Shown: positions 1 through 7,794 of the stretch, in pieces
How the letters are laid out: each line of letters opens with the position of its first letter
Position numbering within the stretch: the stretch's first letter is position 1
Position numbers and translations under genes: made by a program
Origin: Aureococcus anophagefferens
Taxonomy: Eukaryota; Sar; Pelagophyceae; Pelagomonadales; Pelagomonadaceae
DNA: 28,804 bases
Direction of reading: 5' to 3'
Assembly (NCBI RefSeq): GCF_000186865.1
Contig: NW_008705575.1
Span: 933,719 to 962,522 of the forward strand
The notes under the pieces: generated by a model
Seen by the model: the letters and a program-made list of their open reading frames with translations, nothing else
Database searches by the model: none
What the model was told of the DNA's origin: nothing

Positions 1-2571
1 CAGCGACCCCGCGACGTTCGAGCCCTCGTACTCGACGACCATCTTCGACGCCGCGGCGAGCACGGAGTCGGGCGGCGCCTCCTGCTCGACGTCGACGTCG
101 TCGTTGGGCAGGTCGCCGGCGTCGTCCGCGTCGTCGTCCGCGCCGTCGTCCGCCGCGCCGTCGTCCGCGCCGTCGTCCGCCGCGCCGTCGTCCCCGCCGT
201 CGAGCTCCGCGGCGCCGTCGGCGAGGACACGACCCTCGGCGTCGCCATCTAGCTCGGCGTCGCCGTCCGCTTCGGCATCGCCGTCGTCCTGGGCCGCGGC
301 TCGGTCGCGCGGCGCGACCCAAACCCAGCCCCGGAGCTTCGGGTCCAAGAGCGCCGCGTGGACCATGAACGTCGCGGCGGCGTCGTTCGCCGCGTACTGC
401 TGCGCGTCCTGGTCCAGCGGCCACTCGTCCCATCGCCCGTAGCGGCCGCCGCCGCCGAGCTCCTTGTCGAGCGTCCGGTTGAGGAGCTCCATCACCAAGT
501 CCGCGAGGGACCAGCGGCGCTTCTGGCTCTTCAGCGTGTCGTTCGCAAGGTCGGAGAGCTCGATGATCTCGCCCTTGACCTCCACGCCCTCGTACTGCTT
601 CGTCAGGCGCGTGATGTCGCCCTGGAAGTTGACGCCGATCTTCTCGATGCCCTCGTTCCGGAGGATGGCCGCGAGCCCCGCGGGGACCGAGTCCTTGACG
701 CGCCAGAGGTACACGGCGTCCTTGACGCCGATCTGGACGACACTGACGTTGGAGAGCGGCTGCGCGCGCCACTCCATGTCGACCGCGACGCGGCGGACGT
801 CGCGGAGAGCCGCGAGCGCCCGCGCGTCGCCCGCCGCGTCGTCGATGCAGACCACGGGCCCGGACCAGGAGAACTTCTCCGGCGCCGACGTGTCCTTGAG
901 CGAGTCGAAGCGCCGCAGGACGCCGCCGGCGTCCCTCGCCGGGTTGTCGAGGAAGCAGAGCTTCGGCGGCGCGCGGCCGTCGACGAGGAGCGTGCCGTAG
1001 CAGTTGGCCGCCTTGACGAAGGCCTCGTCGTCCATGGACGTCGTCGCCGTCGACAGCGCGATCATCGGCGCGCCCAGCTCGTTCGACCAGACCGTGAGCC
1101 GGTTCTTCGAGACCTTCTCCTGGGCGACCTTCTGGCCCTTGAGGGTCTTGAGCGTGTGGTCGATGGCGATGATCGCGCCGCCGACCTTCTTCTCGCGGAA
1201 GCTGAACTGGGAGTGGCACACCGCTTCCGACGCGTCGACCACGAAGCGCCGGACGAGCTTGTGGCCCGGCGAGCACGTCTGGAACTTCATGACCTCGTCG
1301 ACGAAGTTGGGCAGCGTCGCGCGGTTGAGCGCGGTCGCGTGGTGAAATAGGCGCTGCCCCGGCGCCGTGGCGTCGGAGATGGCGCCCGTCGCGTTGAGCA
1401 GGCTCCGCGTGAGCGCCAGGTCCTTCGTCTCGGCGAGCAGGTTCGAGATGTTGTTCGGGTTCATGCCCGAGTTGACGAGCGGCTTCACGATATCGGCGAG
1501 CGTGCGCGTCATGGCGGTTCTCCTGGTGGTGATGACGAAGTCTTGCTTGGCCATGAAGCCGGGGTACTTCTCCTCGTACAGCCGCACGGACTCGACGCTG
1601 TAGGACTCGAACTTGTAGCGGTAGCCCTTCATGAAGACCTTCATGAACTCCTTGTCCTCCTTCTTCTCCTCGGGCGCCTTCGACCGGCGCGCCTTGCACT
1701 TGCCCTCGCACGTCTTGCACTTGAGCGTGGGGCCCATCACCCAGTCATCCTTGGAGATGCCGACGACCCTCCGGCCGTCGTGGTTCCACCCGTCGGACAC
1801 GATCGTGCTGTTCCAGCCGCAGCCGTAGCAGCAGGGCGGCTTCGGCTTGCCGTCGGTGAGGTGGGGGGCGAAGATGTGGATCTTCATCGCGCCCAGGAAC
1901 GTCGGCTCGAGGTCGGGGTCCGGGGGCTCGAACGTGGCGCGGCGCCGCTGGGCGAGCACGTTCGACGGGCCGCTGGTCGCGCCCTTCACGTCCTTCTTGA
2001 CCTTATCGATCCAGAGCCTCTGGCCGAGCGGGATCTTGTAGTAGGTCGGGTTCTCCGTCACGATCTCCTCGTCCTCGTCCTCGGCGCCGTCGTCCGAGTC
2101 CTCGTCCGCGGCGTTGGCCGGCAGCGCGCCCGACATAATCCGCGGCGCCGCGACGCGCGCGGCCTTCGCCGTCGTGCCCACGGGCGGCCGCGCCGGCGCA
2201 GCGTGGTGCTCCGCGTCCTGCGCTACTGCGCGCGCCAGCGCCGGCCCCTCGAGCACGCGCTTCTTCTTGCGGAGACCCGCGTTGGCCGCGGGCAACCGGC
2301 CGTTCTCCAGCTCCAGGAGCTGGCCCTCGAGCATCCGTTTCTTTTTCGAGTGCTCCTTCCCCGGGTTGCCGGACCCCTTGCCCTTCCTCGAGTCCTTCAT
2401 CTTTTCCAGCTCGGCCTTCACCTCGCTCATTTTCGCCTTGATCTTCGCCTCGTGCTGCGCGGCCTCTTCGAGCGCAACGCGACGCGCGCGCAGTGGATCA
2501 TCTTGCCCGTCGCCGTCGATGACGTGCTCCACGAGCGCGGCGTCGTCGACTTCGTCCGCTCCGGGAGCCAT
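1..2571 (-). CDS. WRN-type DEDDy 3'-5' exonuclease with upstream Cys-rich domain (C-terminus cut by window edge)
   Basis: An uninterrupted reading frame of 857 codons runs from ATG at 2571 off the left edge. Residues 1-100 are charged and lysine-rich with a probable coiled coil. Near residue 245 is a CCYGCGW motif followed by CKTCEGKC, a likely zinc-binding module that resembles the cysteine-rich domain placed before exonucleases in some algal and fungal proteins (possibly DUF6729; recalled, not searched). From about residue 590 there is an RNase D/WRN-like exonuclease: motif I VAVDMEW, motif II GVNFQGDITRL, motif III YAANDAAATF, so the DEDDy acidic residues are present. The tail (about residues 755-830) is a low-complexity Asp/Ala/Gly repeat. 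Expected role is 3'-5' degradation of DNA or RNA; the substrate is unknown. The first domain could also derive from a mobile element. The exonuclease call is firm; the whole-protein function is not. Confidence 0.8.
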   Translation of the reverse strand, partial: MAPGADEVDDAALVEHVIDGDGQDDPLRARRVALEEAAQHEAKIKAKMSEVKAELEKMKDSRKGKGSGNPGKEHSKKKRMLEGQLLELENGRLPAANAGLRKKKRVLEGPALARAVAQDAEHHAAPARPPVGTTAKAARVAAPRIMSGALPANAADEDSDDGAEDEDEEIVTENPTYYKIPLGQRLWIDKVKKDVKGATSGPSNVLAQRRRATFEPPDPDLEPTFLGAMKIHIFAPHLTDGKPKPPCCYGCGWNSTIVSDGWNHDGRRVVGISKDDWVMGPTLKCKTCEGKCKARRSKAPEEKKEDKEFMKVFMKGYRYKFESYSVESVRLYEEKYPGFMAKQDFVITTRRTAMTRTLADIVKPLVNSGMNPNNISNLLAETKDLALTRSLLNATGAISDATAPGQRLFHHATALNRATLPNFVDEVMKFQTCSPGHKLVRRFVVDASEAVCHSQFSFREKKVGGAIIAIDHTLKTLKGQKVAQEKVSKNRLTVWSNELGAPMIALSTATTSMDDEAFVKAANCYGTLLVDGRAPPKLCFLDNPARDAGGVLRRFDSLKDTSAPEKFSWSGPVVCIDDAAGDARALAALRDVRRVAVDMEWRAQPLSNVSVVQIGVKDAVYLWRVKDSVPAGLAAILRNEGIEKIGVNFQGDITRLTKQYEGVEVKGEIIELSDLANDTLKSQKRRWSLADLVMELLNRTLDKELGGGGRYGRWDEWPLDQDAQQYAANDAAATFMVHAALLDPKLRGWVWVAPRDRAAAQDDGDAEADGDAELDGDAEGRVLADGAAELDGGDDGAADDGADDGAADDGADDDADDAGDLPNDDVDVEQEAPPDSVLAAASKMVVEYEGSNVAGSL
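104..300 (-). repeat. Low-complexity GAC/GCG repeat coding an acidic tail
   Basis: On the minus strand imperfect units of GACGACGGCGCG encode DDGA/DDGAA runs, preceded by GDAEADGDAELDGDAE-type repeats. The stretch lies after the exonuclease domain and is probably a disordered acidic linker prone to length variation. Confidence 0.7.
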
Positions 2572-2697
2572 GGCGGGCCGCGGCCTTGGAGATGGAGAAC
2601 GCGGTGAAATAGGCGCTGAAGACGAGGTCCGTCCCGCGCTTTGACGCTTTCGGGCAGCCACTCCTTTAACGAAAAGCCTTGCCTTTTTTCTTGAAGT

Positions 2698-2722
2698 GTC
2701 CGTCCCCAGCGTGGGGACGGAC
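2698..2722. repeat. Perfect 10-bp inverted repeat (hairpin)
   Basis: GTCCGTCCCC (2698-2707), a 5-nt spacer AGCGT, and GGGGACGGAC (2713-2722) are exact inverted copies. They lie about 130 bp upstream of the exonuclease start. This could be an RNA hairpin, a protein-binding palindrome or the end of an old element; no partner end was seen. Confidence 0.8.
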
Positions 2723-3218
2723 CGTCCCGCGGCAGGGAAATACCGCCTCTCCCTATTTGTCCAGCAGCGTCTGTCCAGGGGCGCCGGCCGCCGCCCCGCG
2801 CGCCCTACGCGGCCCGGGCCACCGCTTCCACGGCCTCGCGCGCCTCCATGGTGTCCTACGACCTCGGGCGAGCGATCACTGCGTCCTCTGGGGGCCGCGA
2901 GCGGCGCGACGGTTGCGATTTCGACGCTGAGCGCGGCGCGAGCGCGTGGGTCGGCGTGCGGGCGCCTGAGGTGCTCGGGGGTCGCGGAGACCTTCCCGAG
3001 CCCGAGCCCCACCCGGGACCCGCGCCTGGGCCAGCGCAGCCTCGCAGCCGACGACGACAATCGGTCGAAGGACCGCACATCGAATCCGAGAATCGAGCTC
3101 GAGGAACAAGCGGTCGCGCCGGCGCTCCTGGGCGTCATCAGGACCACTACGATGGTCCGAGGCCATCTCCATGATGGACACCGCGATCCCCGGCGCCTAA
3201 CTCCCCCCACGCGCGCGC

Positions 3219-3238
3219 GACGACGACGACGACGACGA

Positions 3239-3285
<47 letters not shown>

Positions 3286-3300
3286 ATGATGATGACGACG
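3219..3300. repeat. Compound trinucleotide microsatellite (CGA)n-(CCG)n-(ATG)3-(ACG)2
   Basis: About 7 CGA units run into about 15 CCG units, then three GAT and two GAC units, framed on both sides by GC dinucleotide runs (GCGCGCGCG). No gene is seen around it. Confidence 0.95.
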
Positions 3301-5189
3301 GCGCGCGCGCCGTGGTCAGAGTGGTCGTGAGAGATGCCCTATCGATCTCAGCCGCTGAGAGCGCTCGAAACGAGTCCTTTCGGGCTCCTAGGCGTCCATT
3401 CAGGGGCGCCCTCAGACTAGTACTCGCCTTGCACACGCCTAGTACGACGAGTGCACGTCGTGCTACCGCGCCAGGGGCGTCGTAGGGCCTGCGTTAGCTT
3501 CCTTAGTGTCTGCCTCGGGCATCCAGAACCGCACGGTCTGGCACGTGGCCACGGGGCACGCGCTGCGGGGCGCGTTGGAGGCTCGGGGCTGGGCGTCGAG
3601 AGCACGTCGACGTGCTGTCCAGGCGCTGAAACGGCCGCCTACGGTGCTGTCGACGTAGCCCAAAGGCCCGAGCGCGCACCCAGACATGCCTGCGCGGCTC
3701 GAGGTCGCTCTGCAGCGACGAGCAACGCCACCGCGGTGCAGGCGGTCACGGCCAGCCCTGCGCCGTGCGCTCGCGCCAATGCTCTGCGCCTCCGAGTCCG
3801 TGGGGCGCGGGGCGACGCCCAACAAGTGCCGATCTGTCGTCCCGAGGTGCGATGACTCTACCGCTGCGGCGGCGCGGCGGCTAGAGGCGCTCCATGCGTC
3901 ATTTTGAGCCAGGGAATGCGACAAATAGTGATCAAACGCTGATATTCCAGCAGCCCCAAGGAGCTCACGACGAAGCTGAGGACGAGCAGCCGCTGCGTGT
4001 GCACCCGCCGCCGGCGCGTTTATCTACCTGTCACGCTTGGCAACGACGTGAGCAGGGGCGCGGGCAGCAGCGGTCATCGGCGGCGCCGATTTTGTTGAGG
4101 AATGCAACATGTGACATTGAAGCGTTACTTGAAGTTTAGGTGCCGCCGATTGATGGGCAGCCCGCGAATCGTGCCGAGGCGCCCTCTTTCCGAGCCCTCG
4201 ACGCTCGGGCACGCCGTGCTGAGTCGCGCAGACCGATGGAGCGCGCACACGCAGCGGCCGGCCGCGCAAAGAGCCTCGACCAGGTGCTGTGGAGCGTCGA
4301 CCTGCTGGGGTTCGAGGTCGACTTTTTCGACGCCTGCGAGGCGCACCGCGGCCGACAAGGGCGAGAACGATGCCCGGGGCGACGGCGGCCGCTACACGCA
4401 CGCAGACGGAGTCGCTGGAGACGAGTCTCGGCGGCATGGACGCCGATTTCGTGCTGCAAGCGCTCGTCCGCGCACTCCGAGTGGTACCGTTTGGTCGTGT
4501 TTCGGAGGTTCGGGAGCCGCTACAGGCCGGCAGAACATGCCCGACGGCCCCCAGTCCCTCGGAGGACGTCTACGGACCGCTGCAGACCGGCAGCCGCAGC
4601 GAGAGGGACCCATGCGGCCAGAAATCCTCCGGAAACGCCCGCAGACCATCGTCTACGTGCCCGACGAACCGCGTGCAGCGCCTCACGGAGCTCAACAGCC
4701 ACGACGAGGGCGACGGCGACCACTCGGGGACGCCCACGGCTCCCCTCGAGCCCCCTGGCGCCGAAATCCGCGAAGACTGGAGCGAATGGGACGCCAGTCG
4801 CTGCGACAGTGGCCCATCACGCGCGTATTTTGGTGTGTGCGGGCTGTAAAACGTCGTCCCGCGACGAGATTGGCGCCGATTCGGACGTTTGAACTAACGA
4901 GGCGTCCCTCATAGAGACCCTTCCGACGGTGGTGTGCTTTTCCGGAGCAAAAACGACGTCGATGGCGTCGCGCCGCGGACCCCCGGTGTCTCGAACTGGC
5001 CCTATCAATGAGTGACAAAACCTGCTTCTCTCCCCCTTCGGTCCTTCCCTGCGCCGCGGCTAAACAAAACCTGCTTGAGCGCTCGCGGCGGACCGCGTCG
5101 TCGAGCGCCAACGCGACCAGCAGCAAGCTAGGCCTCAAGCTTCATTGGAGACTGGTGCACCGGCGCGGCCAGCAGCAGCAGCACCAAAA

Positions 5190-5921
5190 ATGATGCTCGC
5201 GCGCCTCGCCCCGTTGTTGGTGCTGCGCTCCGTTCGGGCCATGAGCAAGACGGTGATCCTCGTGCGCCACGGCGCCGTGGACCGCGCCGGCGGCGGCGTC
5301 AAGCCCGACGGCCTCTACGGCGGCGACGTCGACGTGCCGCTGTCGGCGCGCGGCGAGGCCGAGGCGCGCGCGGCCGCCGCCTACGTCGCCGACGCCTACG
5401 GCGCCGCGACGACGGCGGTCTTCGCGTCGCCGATGAAACGCGCGGTCTTCGGCGCGCGGCGCTGCGCGGAGGCGTGCGGCGTCGCGGCCGTCGAGGAGCG
5501 CGAGGCCTTCCGGGAGGTCAAGCGCGGCGCCTGGGTCGGCAGGACGCTCGCCGAGGTCTCGGCCGCGTTCCCCGGCGAGGACATGCGCCGGTTCCTCGGC
5601 GACTACGACTTCCGGCCCGCGGGCGGCGCGGAGTCGGTGAACGACGTCCAGCGGCGCGCCGCGGCCTGCCTCCGCGGCGACGTGCTGCCGTCCATCGCCG
5701 ACGGCGAGTGCGCCGTCGTCGTGAGCCACCTCTTCGTCACCCGGTCGCTCCTCGCGCTCGCGATCCCGGGCACGCCCGTCGCGGAGATCGCCGTGCCCAC
5801 GGCGTCCGTCTCCGTGCTCGAGTTCGACGGCGACACGCCCGCCGTGAAGCTCCAGGGCCTCAAGCCCGACCTCTCGCCCGAGGACGACGCGCGGCTCGCG
5901 GCGGGCGACGCGGAGACGTAA
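5190..5921 (+). CDS. Histidine phosphatase superfamily (phosphoglycerate mutase-like) protein
   Basis: A 243-residue protein. The RHG motif is at residues 26-28 (VILVRHG), followed by the arginine region FASPMKRAV, an acidic element EREAFREVKRGAW and the second histidine in VVSHLFV, so the His/Arg/Glu/His active-site set of branch-2 histidine phosphatases is present. I chose ATG 5190 because of its A-rich context (CAAAAATGATG); the same frame is open to an ATG at 5145, and Met18 (5241, MSKTVILVRHG) would give a protein without leader. The first 17 residues (MMLARLAPLLVLRSVRA) are hydrophobic and basic, compatible with a mitochondrial or secretory signal. The substrate cannot be told: phosphosugar, nucleotide and cobalamin-type phosphatases share these motifs. 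It is convergent with the next gene, 53 bp between stop codons. Confidence 0.85.
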   Translation: MMLARLAPLLVLRSVRAMSKTVILVRHGAVDRAGGGVKPDGLYGGDVDVPLSARGEAEARAAAAYVADAYGAATTAVFASPMKRAVFGARRCAEACGVAAVEEREAFREVKRGAWVGRTLAEVSAAFPGEDMRRFLGDYDFRPAGGAESVNDVQRRAAACLRGDVLPSIADGECAVVVSHLFVTRSLLALAIPGTPVAEIAVPTASVSVLEFDGDTPAVKLQGLKPDLSPEDDARLAAGDAET

Positions 5922-5974
5922 GGACGGGGTCAATGAGCCGGCTCGGAGGTGGAGCTCCACGCGCTTACTTGAAG

Positions 5975-7603
5975 TTACTTCCCTTCCAAAGCCCCGACCC
6001 ACGCGTCGACGTCGCTGCCGTACCACGGCGCGCCGAGGAGCGGCGCGCGGAGGCCGAGCGGGTTCGGCAGGAAGTCGAAGTGGCGCGCGTCGTCGAGGAG
6101 GACGTGGTCCGTGCCCGGCAGGAGCGCGCAGGGCGCCGGCGTGATGCCGTCGCCCTTTGCGTTCCCGTCGCCGCAGAGGGGGAGGTAGGCCGTGAAGGCG
6201 AGGCCGCGGTCCAACGCGGAGTTGGCGCCGGCGCCGCCGAGGCCGCCCTCGACGGCATTCGACGCCACGGACGTGTAGCGGACGCCGGCCCGATGCGCGC
6301 CGGGCATGCGCGCGTTGACGTTCGTGAGGAGCCCCCGCGTCTGGTCGAGCTTCGCCCAGGGCGTGCCCGCGGGCGGCGGCAGGTTCGGCGTGCCGAGCAT
6401 GACCAGCGCCCCGCACCGCTCCCGCGCGGCGTCGTCGCCGCCGCCGTCGCCGCCGAGCCACGCGCGCGCGACCCAGCCGCCGATGCTGTGCGCCAGCAGC
6501 GCGACGTCGCCGCCGGGCGTCGCGGCCTCGGCGCGCGCGAAAGCCGCGGAGATCTCCTCGAGGTAGAAGTCGAGGCTCGGCGACGGCTCGAGCTCGCCGG
6601 CGAAATAGGCCTTCGTCGGCACGGACTTGACGATGGTCAGCCACTTCAGCGGCGTCAGGCGGCAGGCGTAGACCGCGTGGCCGCGCGCGCGGAGGTCCCG
6701 CGCGAGCGCGCCGTAGTCGCGCGGCCCCGAGAACTGCGCGGGGCACAGCACGACCGCGGCTTTGCCGCTGCCGAGGCACGGCGCGTTCCGCGCCGCCTCC
6801 GCGGCGTCGTCGAACTCCGCCGCGCCCTCGGCCGCGTCGCGCCGCGACGCGCGCGCCAGGGCCATGACCGCGTCGCCGGCGTCGTCGCTCGCCCGCTCGA
6901 ACACAAAGGTCGTGCCCTTGTTGCCCCGGGCGACGCGGACGCCCGACGCCTCGTCCAACACCGTCGTCTCGAGATAGCCGACGGCCCGGTCGCCGAGCAG
7001 GTCGAAGGGCACCGGGTAGGGCACCGCCAGCGCGCCGCCGAATAACGCATCGTCGACGAGGAACTCGCCGTCGCGGAAGCGGAACGTGAGCCGCGACGCC
7101 GGCGCGCCGGGCGCGTCGGGTTCGACCGTCGCGCGGATGACGAGGCGCCCGAAGGGCAGGTCGACGACGTTGTCGAAGCGCGGCTCGTCGCCGGACAGCG
7201 TGAGCTTCTGGGTCAGCGCGGCCGTCGTCGACGAGCCGGCGACGAGCGACTGCACGGGGCTCGGGCCGCCGTTGAACGCGTAGTCGACCCACGACTTGAC
7301 CGAGAAGAAGGGCACGAAGTTCTCGCCGCTGTCGCTCGGCGGCGAGATCGTCGCGAGCACGCGCCAGCGGCCCTCGAGCTCCCGCTGCGACGGCGCGCGG
7401 CCGCTCTTGGTTTCGAGGTCCGCGACGATCTCGCGGATTTTGGCGACGGCGGCGCCGTCGAGGCCGCGGCCGCGGCCCTCGGCGTCGACGACGAGGTCGC
7501 GCAGCTCCGCCGCCGTGGCGCCGCGAGCGGTGGCGCTGCGCGCGGGCGAGCGCGGCGCGACGAGCGCATCGGCGCAAGCGACGGCGAGCAACGCGCGCAG
7601 CAT
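5975..7603 (-). CDS. Plastid fibrillin (PAP) domain fused to an alpha/beta hydrolase
   Basis: A 542-residue protein from ATG 7603. The N-terminus MLRALLAVACADALVAP is a signal peptide with an ASAFAP-like site, pointing to bipartite plastid targeting. Residues about 30-235 form a plastid-lipid-associated/fibrillin domain: the LEGRWRVLATI motif, the NGGPSPVQS region and the C-terminal YLETTVLDEASGVRVARGNKG signature. Residues about 270-540 are a lipase-like alpha/beta hydrolase with nucleophile elbow AHSIGG (first Gly of GxSxG replaced by Ala) and a candidate catalytic His in GTDHVLLDDARHF. A likely role is binding and hydrolysing plastid lipids or pigment esters; that is inference from the fusion. 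The frame is open upstream to a GTG at 7633 but ATG 7603 begins the signal peptide. It is divergent from the RGS gene over 191 bp. Confidence 0.85.
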   Translation of the reverse strand: MLRALLAVACADALVAPRSPARSATARGATAAELRDLVVDAEGRGRGLDGAAVAKIREIVADLETKSGRAPSQRELEGRWRVLATISPPSDSGENFVPFFSVKSWVDYAFNGGPSPVQSLVAGSSTTAALTQKLTLSGDEPRFDNVVDLPFGRLVIRATVEPDAPGAPASRLTFRFRDGEFLVDDALFGGALAVPYPVPFDLLGDRAVGYLETTVLDEASGVRVARGNKGTTFVFERASDDAGDAVMALARASRRDAAEGAAEFDDAAEAARNAPCLGSGKAAVVLCPAQFSGPRDYGALARDLRARGHAVYACRLTPLKWLTIVKSVPTKAYFAGELEPSPSLDFYLEEISAAFARAEAATPGGDVALLAHSIGGWVARAWLGGDGGGDDAARERCGALVMLGTPNLPPPAGTPWAKLDQTRGLLTNVNARMPGAHRAGVRYTSVASNAVEGGLGGAGANSALDRGLAFTAYLPLCGDGNAKGDGITPAPCALLPGTDHVLLDDARHFDFLPNPLGLRAPLLGAPWYGSDVDAWVGALEGK

Positions 7604-7794
7604 CGCGCTGCTGCAGCGGTCGCGATGCCACACGCAGTGGCCACCTCGGCGGCACGAGTCGGCTGTGGCAGCATCATCGACACGATGAGGTTTGTTGAGT
7701 ATGGAAGGTTGAATCCCTCATCCTTCGGTGAGTTTGCCTGGAGAGCTACACGACTGACTGCGCGCGCTGCCCCATGCTCGGGAGATAGCAACGC
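7604..7794. promoter_or_regulatory. Divergent promoter region with GGCTGTGGCA site
   Basis: The 191 bp between the starts of the fibrillin-hydrolase and RGS genes must hold both promoters. It contains GGCTGTGGCA at 7661-7670, a motif I also see in two other divergent promoter regions (22599, 22612 and 25173). No TATA box is obvious. Confidence 0.4.

Larger units (their letters stand above)
2572..5189. other. Gene-poor 2.6-kb region
   Basis: I see no convincing gene here. Composition is less extreme than in the flanking genes. All three forward frames stay open together across about 4290-4850, so openness is not evidence of coding. One frame from ATG 4236 gives a locally protein-like stretch (SLDQVLWSVDLLGFEVDFF) that soon becomes Arg-rich, and a second frame ends at 4849 with a plausible tail; together they could be a decayed or multi-exon gene. 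The region also holds a hairpin at 2698-2722 and a compound trinucleotide repeat at 3219-3300. The left part presumably includes the promoter of the exonuclease gene. Confidence 0.5.

Noticed and set aside
3060..3110. TCGAATCC-type T-loop sequence as a possible tRNA
   Set aside because: No acceptor, D or anticodon arms can be folded around it; no tRNA or rRNA gene was found anywhere in the window.
4120..4140. ACATTGAAG...TTACTTGAAG stretch resembling introner ends
   Set aside because: Only short partial similarity; no duplication, inverted ends or gene around it.
4102..4914. Overlapping open frames in all three plus frames
   Set aside because: GC-rich DNA lacks stop codons by chance; no domain or consistent codon pattern selects one frame. 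Kept only as a possible relic in the intergenic entry.
5142..7655. 837-codon minus-strand frame across the phosphatase and fibrillin genes
   Set aside because: Low-complexity Arg-rich translation in the wrong frame; the fibrillin/hydrolase frame explains the strand.
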